Of a DNA stretch of 64,000 nucleotides, positions 8,483 to 17,629 are shown one piece after another. This DNA is from Hominenteromicrobium mulieris. Lineage in GTDB: Bacteria; Bacillota; Clostridia; Oscillospirales; Acutalibacteraceae. The DNA lies in assembly GCA_021029595.1 (NCBI GenBank), contig JAJJOY010000003.1, positions 344,958 to 408,957 on the forward strand. The letters run 5' to 3'. Every line of letters starts with the position of its first letter. Within the stretch, counting starts at the first letter, position 1. The notes beneath the pieces were generated by a model. That model worked only from the letters and a program-made list of their open reading frames with translations, searched no databases and had not been told where the DNA came from. The position numbers and the translations under genes are program-made.

Positions 8483-10132
8483 ATGGAACAGAAAAAAGAT
8501 TGGGTGAAGGATCTTATCGTGTATCAGGTCTACCCGCGCAGCTTTCAGGATTCTAACGGAGACGGTATCGGCGATATTCCCGGCATTTTAAGCCGCCTTG
8601 ACCACCTTTCGGCGCTCGGCATCAACGCGCTGTGGCTCTCGCCCGTATTCCGCTCGCCGAATGACGACAACGGCTACGACATCTCCGGGTACCGGGAGAT
8701 CATGGACGAGTTCGGCACCATGGAAGATTGGGACGCGCTGTGTGCAGAGTGCCACAAGCGCGGCATCAAGGTCATTATGGACCTCGTCGTGAACCACTCC
8801 TCCGACGAGCATCCGTGGTTCCTCGAATCCAAAACCTCGCGCGATAACCCAAAAAGCGACTACTACATTTGGCGCGACCCGAAAAACGGCAAGGAGCCGA
8901 ACAACTGGGCCTCCGTTTTCGGCGGCAGCGCGTGGGAATTTGTACCGGAGCGCGGGCAGTATTACTACCATCTGTTCTCCAAAAAGCAGCCCGACCTTAA
9001 CTGGGCAAACCCCGCGCTGCGTGAAGAAATCTTCTCCATGATGGAATGGTGGGTGAAAAAAGGCGTGGACGGCTTTAGAGTGGACGCCATCAGCTACCTT
9101 GATAAGCCGCAGGATTTCCCGGATTCCGCAGAGCCGCCGCAGCCGGACGGCTATTCGTTCAGTTCGAGTCTCATCAACGGTCGCCCCGGCACGCACGCCT
9201 ATATCCGCGACATGAACCGCCGCGTGTTCTCGCCATATAACGTCATGACCGTGGGCGAAGTGGCGTCGAAAGACGCCAAGGAGCTCGCCCGCTACGTCAA
9301 CACCGACCGCGAGGAGTTCGATATGGCCATCCCGTTCGTCGCGCCGATCGTCGAGATCAACACGTGGTCGCCGAAAAAAATGAAGCAGGATATTCAAAAC
9401 GACTACGACGCCTTAAAGGAAAACGGCTGGTGGGCGCGGTTTTTCAGCAACCACGATAAGCCCCGTCAGGTCTCACTCTACGGCAACGACAAGGAATACT
9501 GGGAGGTTTCCGCCAAAATGCTCGCGATGCTGCTGCACTCCCTGCCCGGCACGCCGTTCGTGTATCAGGGTGAAGAGATTGGCATGACGAACATGCGCTT
9601 CCCGCACATTGAAGATTATAACGACCCCGATGCAAAAAACACCTACCACCAGCACATTTTGGCGGGCGACACGCCGGACGCGGCCTTAAAAGAGGCGCAG
9701 ATGATCTCCCGCGACAACGCCCGCACGCCGATGCAGTGGGACGCAACCGAAAACGCCGGCTTCACGACAGGCAAGCCGTGGCTCGGCATCAACCCGAACT
9801 ACACAAAGATTAACGCGGAAAACCAGAAAAACGACCCGCACTCCATTTTCAGCTGCTACAAAGCGCTCATCGCACTGCGCAAAAGCAGTTCCGCGCTCTC
9901 ACGCGGCGACCTCGAAATTCCGGAAACCGGCTCCGATACGCTGTTCGCCCTAAAGCGCAGCTATAACGGCGAAACTCTGCTTTCTTTCCACAATTTCTCC
10001 GCCGAACCGTCGAAAATCCCCGCCGCGCTCGTTCCGCAGAACGGCGAAGTGCTGCTCTCCTCCTACGACCGCGAGGGCGGCTACACCGGCCCCAATCTGC
10101 GCCCGTATGAATCGGTGATTTTCCGCGTATAA
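8483..10132 (+). CDS. malL: GH13 alpha-glucosidase (oligo-1,6-glucosidase type)
   Basis: This 549-residue cytoplasmic enzyme hydrolyses terminal alpha-glucosidic bonds in short maltodextrin or isomalto-oligosaccharides. The four GH13 motifs are present: DLVVNH, GFRVDA with the nucleophile Asp at about residue 200, VGEVAS with the acid/base Glu at about 259, and SNHDKPR with the stabilising Asp at about 325. The Gly-Asp-Gly-Ile-Gly-Asp calcium-type loop near residue 25 and the QPDLNW motif before region II place it in the oligo-1,6-glucosidase/alpha-glucosidase branch; trehalose-6-phosphate hydrolase is the nearest alternative. AGGAGG precedes the ATG. No sugar transporter adjoins it, so it appears to be a single-gene unit. 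Confidence 0.93.
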   Translation: MEQKKDWVKDLIVYQVYPRSFQDSNGDGIGDIPGILSRLDHLSALGINALWLSPVFRSPNDDNGYDISGYREIMDEFGTMEDWDALCAECHKRGIKVIMDLVVNHSSDEHPWFLESKTSRDNPKSDYYIWRDPKNGKEPNNWASVFGGSAWEFVPERGQYYYHLFSKKQPDLNWANPALREEIFSMMEWWVKKGVDGFRVDAISYLDKPQDFPDSAEPPQPDGYSFSSSLINGRPGTHAYIRDMNRRVFSPYNVMTVGEVASKDAKELARYVNTDREEFDMAIPFVAPIVEINTWSPKKMKQDIQNDYDALKENGWWARFFSNHDKPRQVSLYGNDKEYWEVSAKMLAMLLHSLPGTPFVYQGEEIGMTNMRFPHIEDYNDPDAKNTYHQHILAGDTPDAALKEAQMISRDNARTPMQWDATENAGFTTGKPWLGINPNYTKINAENQKNDPHSIFSCYKALIALRKSSSALSRGDLEIPETGSDTLFALKRSYNGETLLSFHNFSAEPSKIPAALVPQNGEVLLSSYDREGGYTGPNLRPYESVIFRV

Positions 10133-10260
10133 CGGAGGTGCAGCATGACAATCACGGGTTAAAAATCCATGCGAACACAACCTGTTATGCTGTTTTTCCC
10201 CCAAAAATGAAACTATGCGAACAGAGATTGTGCGTGTTTTGATTTTTTAATTCCCTTCTA

Positions 10261-10330
10261 ATTCAACGATTATTCCTGTAATTTAACGAATGCCTCTGCG
10301 ATTTAGCGATTACCTCAGCCGTTTAACGAT
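10261..10330. repeat. Four copies of a 10-nt motif at exact 20-bp spacing
   Basis: The motif RTTYARCGAW occurs at 10261, 10281, 10301 and 10321, so the period is exactly 20 bp. The sequence between copies is not conserved. A 20-bp period is not compatible with a repeated codon unit and fits protein sites on one face of the DNA. Confidence 0.7.
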
Positions 10331-10370
10331 TATGACGGTACATGAAGTCTCAATCCACATAAAACGCACA

Positions 10371-10402
10371 AACCCCGCCGCAGAATTGCCTGCAGCGGGG
10401 TT
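10371..10402. terminator. Hairpin downstream of the alpha-glucosidase
   Basis: AACCCCGC and GCGGGGTT arms enclose a 16-nt loop. The following T content is weak on both strands, so its strength as a terminator is uncertain. Confidence 0.5.
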
Positions 10403-10455
10403 CACTTATGTTCTGAAACAACCGAAAAGCCTAATTTCAAGCGGTTTTCGGGCAT

Positions 10456-10497
10456 AGAAAAAGTCCACCGTAATTCTATTAAAATTACGGTGGACTT
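10456..10497 (-). terminator. Terminator of the tRNA-Ala gene
   Basis: A perfect 15-bp stem (10461-10475 with 10483-10497) with a 7-nt loop is followed on the minus strand by TTTTT. It begins 2 nt after the tRNA 3' end. Confidence 0.88.
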
Positions 10498-10498
10498 A

Positions 10499-10574
10499 TG
10501 GTGGACCCGGAGGGATTCGAACCCTTGACCTCTGCGTTGCGAACGCAGCGCTCTCCCAGCTGAGCTACGGGCCC
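10499..10574 (-). tRNA. tRNA-Ala (anticodon CGC)
   Basis: The 76-nt gene folds into a full cloverleaf: acceptor arms GGGCCCG and CGGGTCC, anticodon stem CTGCG/CGCAG around the loop TTCGCAA, and a T-arm with GGTTCGAATC. The acceptor carries the G3:U70 wobble pair that identifies alanine tRNAs. The discriminator is A and the 3' CCA is encoded. It reads GCG codons, which fits the GC-rich codon use of the surrounding genes. Confidence 0.97.
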
Positions 10575-10655
10575 ATATTCTGTTCAACAGCAAACATTAT
10601 AACACAGTCTTTCAAAAAAATCCAGTCCTATTTTTTATTTTTCACAATTTTCTGT

Positions 10656-10691
10656 ATGCAAAAAGGGCCGACCGCTTTGGGCCGACCCTTT
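10656..10691 (-). terminator. Terminator of the pyrophosphatase gene
   Basis: A 12-bp stem with two G-U pairs (10662-10673 with 10680-10691) and a 6-nt loop is followed on the minus strand by TTTTT. It lies 115 nt beyond the stop codon of the pyrophosphatase. Confidence 0.8.
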
Positions 10692-10805
10692 CCTCATGAA
10701 TTATTCGTTTATTTTGCCGCTCATGATATCGAAACGCAGTCGATCGTGCCGCGGGATGGTCCAATCGGCCATATAGCCGAAATCGGAGAGGGCACGCGAG
10801 GAAAA

Positions 10806-12473
10806 TCACACACCGCCGCCGGCTTCTTTGCTGATGGCATCGATGAAGGCAGGGATGAGCTGCTTTTTGCGGGAGACAACACCTTTAAGCCAGATGGTGC
10901 CCGCTTTCGGCGCACGGCCGAAGGCATCTTCAACGAGCGTATCGGCGGACTCGCCGTAACACATGAGGCGCGTGGACTCCTCGATGATATTCGTCAGCAT
11001 GAAGAACATCATGGAGAGGCCATGCTCGCGGCAGGACTTTTCGAGGTACGGGCGCAGGCGGCGCTCCAGCTCATCGAGCTCGGAGCCGCTCATGCTGTTG
11101 ATCTGGCCGACACCGAACGTGACGTCGCCGAACTCGAACTTCTTGTAATCCTGATAGAAAATTTCTTCCGGAGTCTTATCCTTGAGGTTGCTGCCTGCGG
11201 TAAACATTTCGATACCGAAGCTCTGACAATCGATGCCCGCAATGGCACTGAGCGCTTCCGCTGCGGCGCGGTCCAGCAGGGTACAGGTAGGCGAACGGAA
11301 CATGAGCGTATCGGACAAAATGGCGCTGCACAGAAGACCCGCGATCTGCGGCGGAACCTTAAAGCCCTTTTCTTTATAAATGGAATAGATGATGGTCGCC
11401 GTGCAGCCGACGGGCTCGTTGCGGAAATACACAGGTGCCATCGTCTCGAGGGAGCCGATGCGGTGGTGATCGATGATTTCCAAAATTTCTGCGTTTTCGA
11501 TGTTTTCGACCGCCTGACTGCGCTCATTGTGATCGACTAAGATGACGGAGCGCTTGCGGATGCCAAGCAAGTTACGGCGAGAGATCATGCCGACGTACTT
11601 GCCGTTTTTATCGATAACCGGGAAATCGCGAATGCGGGTGTTCTGCATGGTATCTTTAATGGCATCGGTGTAATCGCTCGGGGTGAACGTGACGAGATCT
11701 TTCGTACGCATGAACGCCTTAACCGGCATGCACTGGCTGATGCGGTGCGCAACGGTGTACGTATCAAGCGGCGTAGTGAGCACGGCGCAGTTATTGTCGC
11801 GCGCGAGCTTCTGGATGCTGCGGGAGACCTCTGCGCCGAGGCAGACGAGGATACAGCCCGCGCCGGACTCAATGGCGGAAAGCTGCGATTCGTAACGGTT
11901 GCCGGTGATGACCATGTCGTCCTTTTCGATGTAGTTTTCCATGACGTCCGGGTTTGCGACGGCAATGACGACGTTGCCGTGCTCGAAAACGGCATCGGGG
12001 TCGCCGACGAGCATTTTGGCTTCCAGCGTTTCCAAAATGTTGCAGTACGGCGTTTTGGCTTTTGCAATCATGGTGCTGTCCTGATTTTCCATGTAGGACG
12101 TGGCAATGTCGTTGATGGTGATGATGCCGTCTAACACGTTGTTTGCATCGACGATGGGCAGCGTGACGGCGTTCATCTCTGCCATCATGCTCCACGCTTT
12201 TTTCATGGAAATGCCCTCGTTGATGCCGGGAATTTTGCGGATCTCCATATCGCGCACGCGGGTGCCGATATTGTTGACGTAGGTCGGCTGGCGCATGCCG
12301 AAGCGCTGGAGGACGTAGCTTGTCTCGGAGCTGATCTGCCCAGCGCGGGCGGCGACATAGTGATTTCCGTCATTTTCTTTATTTTTAACGTCCGCGTAGG
12401 CGATCGCCGAACAAATGGAATCGGTGTCGGGATTGCGGTGGCCTAAAACATAGACTTCTTTTCTCTCGCTCAT
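10806..12473 (-). CDS. Manganese-dependent inorganic pyrophosphatase with CBS and DRTGG domains
   Basis: The 555-residue protein starts at ATG 12473. It begins with the DHH-family metal motif GHRNPDTDS and has a second metal motif IDHH in the middle. Between the N-terminal DHH part and the rest lie a CBS motif (around AVTLPIVDANNVLDG), a DRTGG-like domain and a second CBS motif (RIRDFPVIDKNGKYVG). This is the long form of family II pyrophosphatase, which hydrolyses PPi to phosphate in the cytoplasm and is controlled by adenine nucleotides bound to the CBS pair. The DHHA2 domain closes the C-terminus. The ribosome site (GAGTGGGG) is modest. It stands alone between tRNA-Ala and the MFS gene. 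Confidence 0.93.
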   Translation of the reverse strand: MSERKEVYVLGHRNPDTDSICSAIAYADVKNKENDGNHYVAARAGQISSETSYVLQRFGMRQPTYVNNIGTRVRDMEIRKIPGINEGISMKKAWSMMAEMNAVTLPIVDANNVLDGIITINDIATSYMENQDSTMIAKAKTPYCNILETLEAKMLVGDPDAVFEHGNVVIAVANPDVMENYIEKDDMVITGNRYESQLSAIESGAGCILVCLGAEVSRSIQKLARDNNCAVLTTPLDTYTVAHRISQCMPVKAFMRTKDLVTFTPSDYTDAIKDTMQNTRIRDFPVIDKNGKYVGMISRRNLLGIRKRSVILVDHNERSQAVENIENAEILEIIDHHRIGSLETMAPVYFRNEPVGCTATIIYSIYKEKGFKVPPQIAGLLCSAILSDTLMFRSPTCTLLDRAAAEALSAIAGIDCQSFGIEMFTAGSNLKDKTPEEIFYQDYKKFEFGDVTFGVGQINSMSGSELDELERRLRPYLEKSCREHGLSMMFFMLTNIIEESTRLMCYGESADTLVEDAFGRAPKAGTIWLKGVVSRKKQLIPAFIDAISKEAGGGV

Positions 12474-12615
12474 GCGTATACCCCACTCAAGGTAAAATGT
12501 TGTTTTTAGTATAGCACAGATTTTCCGAAAAAGAAAGAAAAAGCGAACGGCCGAGGGAAATTTTTGCACACCGTTCGCAAGATTGTCGATTTTTGATTTT
12601 TGTCAAGGCGCCGTG

Positions 12616-13773
12616 TTATTTGCGGTCGAGCGTCAGACGGTTTGCGTTCCACACGGCAAAGGCGAGCAGCGCGGCAAACGCCATGAGGATAACGGGATAA
12701 ATCTGCATACCGAGCAAGTCGCTGAGCTTGCCGAAGAACGCGGGCATCGTCATGCTGCCGACATAGGCGCACGCCATCTGCATACCCATGACCGCCTGCG
12801 CGTTTTCGGCGCCGAAACGCACGGGCGTTTGATGCAGAAGCCCAGGGTAAACGGGCGCACAGCCGAGCCCGATGAAAACAAGGCCCGCCACCGCCGAGAA
12901 CTCGACCGGCACGAACAATAAAACCGTGCCAAACAGCACGCAGACGATGCCGATCGATACCATGCGGCGGTCGCCAAGCTTATCGGAGATAAAGCCGCTG
13001 AGGAAACGCCCCGCCGTGATGCCGATGTAAAACAGCGAAGCCATGGAGGCGGCGCTTTCCGCCGCAATATTGTGCCGCAGGACGAGGAAGCTGCTGGCCC
13101 AAAGCCCTGTGGTGCCCTCCAAAGCGCAATATAAGAAGAACGCGAGCATGGTGACGGGTGCGCCGGTCATTTTCAGCACACGGCGCAGGAAGGATTTCCC
13201 GCCTGTTTCCTCCGCCTCGCCTGCGGGCGTTTTCTTTCACAGCGGGCGCGAGAGAACAAGCACGATCGTCAGCGCGAGCTGAATGAAGAACACCACGCGG
13301 TAGCCGGCGCCGAAGGAATAGCCGCCCGTGAGGCACGCACCCATGATATACGGCCCGGCCATGGCGCCGAGACCCCAGAAGCAATGCAGCCAATTCATGT
13401 GGCCGGAGCGGTAATACAGGGCGATGTAATTATTCAGAGCGGCATCTACACTGCCCGCGCCGAGCCCGTACGGCACCGCCCAAACACAAAGCTGCCAGAA
13501 CGCGCCGGCCGAAGAAAAGCCGAATAGTCCCAGCGCCGTCAGGCCGACGCTGATGACCGTGACGAGATGCGTGCCGAGCCTGCGCACGGCGCGGTCGCTC
13601 ATCAGGCTGGAGATGACCGTGCCGCAGGAAATAATCATGCTGACAATGCCCGCATAGGACACCGGAACATTCATGACCCGGTACATCGTCGGCCACGCCG
13701 AGCCGAGCAGGGCATCCGGCAGACCGAGACTGATAAATGCGGCGTAGATGACCGCAAGCAACAAAGAAAACAT
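12616..13773 (-). pseudogene. MFS transporter interrupted by an in-frame TGA
   Basis: The ATG at 13773 (AAGGGGAA upstream) opens a frame that encodes six transmembrane segments and stops at TGA 13237-13239. The same frame continues without shift to 12616 with a second six-helix half, so one base substitution separates it from an intact 385-residue major facilitator. The local context is RPL-stop-KK in the cytoplasmic loop between helices 6 and 7, where Trp (TGG) would be natural. The second half has its own ATG at 13179 but no obvious ribosome site. It diverges from an AraC regulator that may control it. Sequencing error, a true pseudogene or readthrough are all possible. Confidence 0.85.
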
Positions 13774-13942
13774 ATCGATTCCCCTTAATTTTTTGTCTTT
13801 AAATCTTCGGATAAGAATTGCAAAAGCACATCGGCTTTGCTATACTGAATACTAATATAACGTATTTTAACGATGTTTCATAGCAAAATCGGTTTAAAAA
13901 ATACAAATATATCGTATATCTTGACAAAATGCGGAGGACAGC

Positions 13943-14824
13943 ATGATTCCGAAATTCAGAATACACGGCGACGGCGCAGAGCTTGTGCCGTATACGGTGC
14001 CGGAGCTTTTCTTTTTTGCGGGCGGACGCACTTTGTGCTTCGACGCAGCGCGCGAGGGCGACGCCATCGGCCACTGGCACGACGAAATCGAATTATTATA
14101 TGTAACGGAAGGCAGCATGGTGTACAATGTGAACGGCACACGCTGCACGGTGCACGAGGGCGAGGGGATTTTTATCAACACGCGGCAGCTGCATTTTTTT
14201 GAAGAAAGCCGTTGCACCTACCGATGCGTGCTGCTGCACCCCATGATGCTATGCGCCAACACGTATTTGGAGGAGACGTACATTACGCCCGTGACAAAAA
14301 ACGCCGCTTTCCCCTGCTGCATCTTAAAGCCGGAAAAAGAAAAAAGCGGCGGTGCTTTGGCGCTGATCGAGGCGCTTTTCGACGAAGCGGACAAACACAA
14401 TCTGCTGCGCCTGCAAAGCCTTTCCTACGCGGTGTGGGACGAGATCTGCCGGCTGGCACCGAAGCCCGAAAACACGGTTTCCGAAAGCAGCCGGCTTTCG
14501 GCCGTAAAAAACATGATGCACGCCATACACAGCGGCTATGCGGAAAAGCTGACGCTGGAAGAGATTGCGGGCGCGGGGCATGTATGCAAAAGCGCGTGCG
14601 AAAAGCTGTTTCACACGTATCTGCACTGCACGCCGGTCGAATATCTTCAGCGGTTTCGCCTGCAAAAGGCGGCGGAGCGCCTGTGCAAAACGGAAACGCC
14701 CGTGGCGCAGATCGCGTTGGACTGCGGATTCTCGGGCGCGAGCTATTTTACCGGGTGCTTCAAAAAAATCTATGGCTGCACGCCGAAAGCGTACCGCAGC
14801 AGCCGCAAAAACACGAAAGCGTAA
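13943..14824 (+). CDS. AraC family transcriptional regulator with cupin sensor domain
   Basis: The 293-residue protein has an N-terminal cupin-type ligand domain (conserved GHWHDEIELLYV and the glycine-rich VHEGEGIFI turn) and two C-terminal helix-turn-helix units ending with the AraC signature around IALDCGFSGASYFTGCFKK. It would bind DNA in response to a small molecule, usually a sugar or related metabolite. GGAGGA lies 7 nt before the ATG. It is divergent from the broken MFS transporter, with 169 nt between the starts, so that transporter is its most likely target. Confidence 0.92.
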   Translation: MIPKFRIHGDGAELVPYTVPELFFFAGGRTLCFDAAREGDAIGHWHDEIELLYVTEGSMVYNVNGTRCTVHEGEGIFINTRQLHFFEESRCTYRCVLLHPMMLCANTYLEETYITPVTKNAAFPCCILKPEKEKSGGALALIEALFDEADKHNLLRLQSLSYAVWDEICRLAPKPENTVSESSRLSAVKNMMHAIHSGYAEKLTLEEIAGAGHVCKSACEKLFHTYLHCTPVEYLQRFRLQKAAERLCKTETPVAQIALDCGFSGASYFTGCFKKIYGCTPKAYRSSRKNTKA

Positions 14825-14872
14825 AAATGCAAACCGAGCCGTGCTTTTTCAGTCGGACTCGGTTTGCATTTT
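14824..14872. terminator. Bidirectional terminator between araC-type gene and GNAT gene
   Basis: A perfect 15-bp stem joins 14824-14838 and 14858-14872, with a T-run on one side and an A-run on the other. It serves the two convergent genes. Confidence 0.85.
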
Positions 14873-14880
14873 GTTTCGGA

Positions 14881-15381
14881 TCACAGGTCTTTCTGCATGA
14901 TGTAGTCGTTCATCACGAAGCCGCTGCCGATGTCGGTGACGACGGCGTCCGTTTGATGAAAACCGAAGTATTTGTAGACTTCGATGGCGTGAAAATTCTT
15001 TTTGTTGACGGTGAGATAGATTGCGGGGAGTTTTTCCGCCTGACAGAGCGTTTCGATGAAATCGAACGCGGCGCGCGGCAGGCCGCGGCTGCGATGAGCG
15101 GCGGAAACGTAGAGCTTGCTCAGGAACATTTTGCCCTCTTTGTGCGGCACAAGGCCGATGAAGCCCGCGGGCACGCCGTCGTCGAGCATCATATAATAGA
15201 CGTAGCCCTCGCTTTCCATCTGGCGGTGGATGGCCGGGACGGACTGGAATTTTTCGATCATGTAATCTGTGGACGCAACGCCGTTGATGCAGTCGTAGGT
15301 CTCGTGCCAGATGGGTGCGGCGATCTCGGCTATTTTTTCAATCTGTTCTTCTTCCGTGACTTTGATAAAGGTAACTGCCAT
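14881..15381 (-). CDS. GNAT family N-acetyltransferase
   Basis: Starting at ATG 15381 the protein has 166 residues, the usual length. Motif A of the acetyl-CoA site is visible as LSKLYVSAAHRSRGLPRA, followed by the C-terminal YKYFGFHQ motif typical of GNAT enzymes that acetylate small amines or peptides. The acceptor is unknown. The gene follows pheA with an 8-nt gap and no ribosome site of its own that stands out, so it is probably coupled to the aromatic amino acid operon as its last gene. Confidence 0.88.
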   Translation of the reverse strand: MAVTFIKVTEEEQIEKIAEIAAPIWHETYDCINGVASTDYMIEKFQSVPAIHRQMESEGYVYYMMLDDGVPAGFIGLVPHKEGKMFLSKLYVSAAHRSRGLPRAAFDFIETLCQAEKLPAIYLTVNKKNFHAIEVYKYFGFHQTDAVVTDIGSGFVMNDYIMQKDL

Positions 15382-15388
15382 TTTTAAC

Positions 15389-16528
15389 TCAGCTTTCTTT
15401 GTAGTTTCCGAGGAACGAGAAGCGGGGCATCTCGTCGGAGAGGGCGCAGATGAGCGCAAGTGTCTGCACGTCGTGAACATTCCCGGTGAAATCGAGGTAG
15501 AAGTCATACTCGAAATTGCGCTCCGGGATGGGGCGGGATTCGATTTTTGTGAGGTTCAGGCCGAGCAGAGCGAAACGCTCCAGCGTATGGCACAGCGAGC
15601 CCGGGGTGTGCGGCAGAGAGAAGCACAGGCTGATCTTTTCCGCGTCTTCGGGCAAAACGGCTTCACGCGAAATGACGATGAAGCGCGTGCAGTTGTTATC
15701 GGTATTCTGAATATCGGCGGCGATGACTTCAAGGCCGTATTCCTCCGCCGCCTGCGCGGAGCAGACTGCGCCGACGCCCTCGAGACGGGTTTCGGCGATG
15801 AATTTTGCGGCAGCCGCCGTGTTGGAATAGGCTTCGGTTTCGATGTCGTGTGCCGCGAGATACGCACTGCACTGCACGAGGGCCTCATGCTTCGAGAGCA
15901 CCTTTTTGACCGCACCCGTCCCCTTTGCGCGGCACAGGCAGTGGCGCACGGGAATATCCGCCGCACCGACGATGAACATGCGGTGCTTCATGATGAGGTC
16001 ATAGACCTCAGAGACACTGCCGGCATCGGAATTTTCGACCGGCACCACGCCGTAATCGCCCGCGCCGTTATGGACAGCTTCAAAAACATCGCGGAAGCCG
16101 GGTAAAAAGATCGGCTTCTGCCCCGGAAACAGGCGCAGGGCGGCGCTGTGGGAAAACGCGCCCGCCGCGCCCTGACAAATGACACGCGGGTCGGCTTTTA
16201 ATGTCTTTGGGGAATTTTGCTCGAGGTCGCGCAATACCCCGCCGCTTTTCAGCATATTGTGCTGGCGGGCGCGACTGATGCTCATGATGGCGCTGTAAAG
16301 CGCGACGGCGCTGTCGCCGTACTCACCGGCTTCTTTTTTAACGCGGTCTAAAATGACCTGCTCGCGGGCGGCATTTAAGACGGGAATGCCCGCCTTGCGC
16401 TTGATCTCCGCGACGCGCTCCGCGCACTGCATGCGTTCCGTAAAAAGCTTTAAAAGCTCTTTATCAATGCGGTCTATATCGTTGCGAACCGGCAAAAGCA
16501 GTTCATCAAAGGACTTATTTTCACTCAT
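15389..16528 (-). CDS. pheA: Chorismate mutase / prephenate dehydratase (P-protein)
   Basis: The 379-residue bifunctional enzyme converts chorismate to prephenate and then to phenylpyruvate for phenylalanine. Residues 1-90 form an AroQ-type chorismate mutase with the usual RxxV...K pattern. Residues of about 105-285 are the dehydratase, which contains the catalytic NCTRF motif. The C-terminal ACT domain, with ESRP (KIESRPIPERNFEYDF), provides feedback inhibition by phenylalanine. It follows aroC after 24 nt in the same operon. Confidence 0.96.
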   Translation of the reverse strand: MSENKSFDELLLPVRNDIDRIDKELLKLFTERMQCAERVAEIKRKAGIPVLNAAREQVILDRVKKEAGEYGDSAVALYSAIMSISRARQHNMLKSGGVLRDLEQNSPKTLKADPRVICQGAAGAFSHSAALRLFPGQKPIFLPGFRDVFEAVHNGAGDYGVVPVENSDAGSVSEVYDLIMKHRMFIVGAADIPVRHCLCRAKGTGAVKKVLSKHEALVQCSAYLAAHDIETEAYSNTAAAAKFIAETRLEGVGAVCSAQAAEEYGLEVIAADIQNTDNNCTRFIVISREAVLPEDAEKISLCFSLPHTPGSLCHTLERFALLGLNLTKIESRPIPERNFEYDFYLDFTGNVHDVQTLALICALSDEMPRFSFLGNYKES

Positions 16529-16552
16529 TTTGCTCGCTCCTTTCTATTCTCT

Positions 16553-17629
16553 TTAACGCAGCAAGTCCATCAGCGCCAAGGCTGCCGCAGCTTCCGCCAC
16601 AGGGATGGCGCGCGGGACGATACACGGGTCGTGGCGGCCGTGGATGGTTAAATCGGCGTTTGTTTTCGTGGTGAGATCGACCGTGTGCTGTTCACGGCCG
16701 ATGGACGGCGTGGGCTTGACGGCGATGCGGAATAGAATCGGCATGCCCGTTGTGATGCCGCCCAAAATGCCGCCCGCGTTGTTCGTTTTCGTGCGGACGA
16801 GACCATTTTCGTCGTAGTAAAACGCGTCGTTATTTTCGCTGCCACGCATACAAGCAACATCAAAGCCCGCGCCGAACTCCACGCCTTTGACGGCGGGGAT
16901 GCCGTATAAAATCGATGCAAAGACGTTTTCGATGCCGCCGAACATAGGACTGCCGATGCCTGCCGGGACACCGACTGCGGCGCACTCGATGATGCCGCCG
17001 ATGCTGTCTGCGTCCAATCGCGCGGCTTCGATCTCGGCGCGCATTTTTTCTTCGGCCTTGGGGGAATTGACCGCAAAAAAGCGGGTATTTAAGGCATTTA
17101 AGTCGTCTTTTGAGACGTTTACGGGATCGAACGGGGTATCTTTTGCGCTGCCGACCGCATAAGCGTGCGCACCGATCGTGATGCCGCGGCGCTCTAATAT
17201 CTGGCGGCAGACGGCGCCTGCGAACACGAGGCACGCGGTGAGACGACCCGAAAAATGCCCGCCGCCGCGAATGTCATTTGCGCCGTCGTAGCGGACAGAC
17301 GCGGTGTAATCGGCATGGCCGGGACGCGGGTGAATTTTTAAATCGGAATAATCCTTCGAACGCGTATTGGTGTTCGCGATGATAGCCGCGAGCGGCGCGC
17401 CTGTTGTGACGCCGTTGAAGAGGCCCGAGAGCACCTGCGGCTCATCGGCCTCAAGGCGCGTGGTGGCGGTCTTGTCCTTGCCCGGCGCACGGCGTGCCAT
17501 TTGCACGCGAATTTTTTCCATGTCTATTTTTTCGTTCGGCGGGAGATTATCGAGCACCACGCCGATTGCTTCCGTATGGCTGCCGCCGAAAATGGACAGC
17601 TTGATGTTTTCACCCCAGGTCGATGCCAT
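16553..17629 (-). CDS. aroC: Chorismate synthase
   Basis: The 358-residue protein catalyses the last common step, EPSP to chorismate, using reduced FMN. The signatures SFGGSH-like GGSHTEAIGVVLDNLPP near the N-terminus, RPGHADYT and DIRGGGHFSGR in the middle, and the C-terminal GRHDPCIVPRAIPVAEA are all present. The start overlaps the end of aroA by 20 nt, which suggests translational coupling. Length fits the bacterial family. Confidence 0.97.
   Translation of the reverse strand: MASTWGENIKLSIFGGSHTEAIGVVLDNLPPNEKIDMEKIRVQMARRAPGKDKTATTRLEADEPQVLSGLFNGVTTGAPLAAIIANTNTRSKDYSDLKIHPRPGHADYTASVRYDGANDIRGGGHFSGRLTACLVFAGAVCRQILERRGITIGAHAYAVGSAKDTPFDPVNVSKDDLNALNTRFFAVNSPKAEEKMRAEIEAARLDADSIGGIIECAAVGVPAGIGSPMFGGIENVFASILYGIPAVKGVEFGAGFDVACMRGSENNDAFYYDENGLVRTKTNNAGGILGGITTGMPILFRIAVKPTPSIGREQHTVDLTTKTNADLTIHGRHDPCIVPRAIPVAEAAAALALMDLLR

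Noticed and set aside
10700..10800. Extra coding sequence after the pyrophosphatase stop
   Set aside because: About 30 open codons follow the stop on the minus strand, but there is no start, ribosome site or similarity I can name.
13237..13239. TGA read as tryptophan or selenocysteine
   Set aside because: TGA ends many intact genes in the window and no SECIS-like stem follows this codon, so recoding of the genome or site is unlikely.
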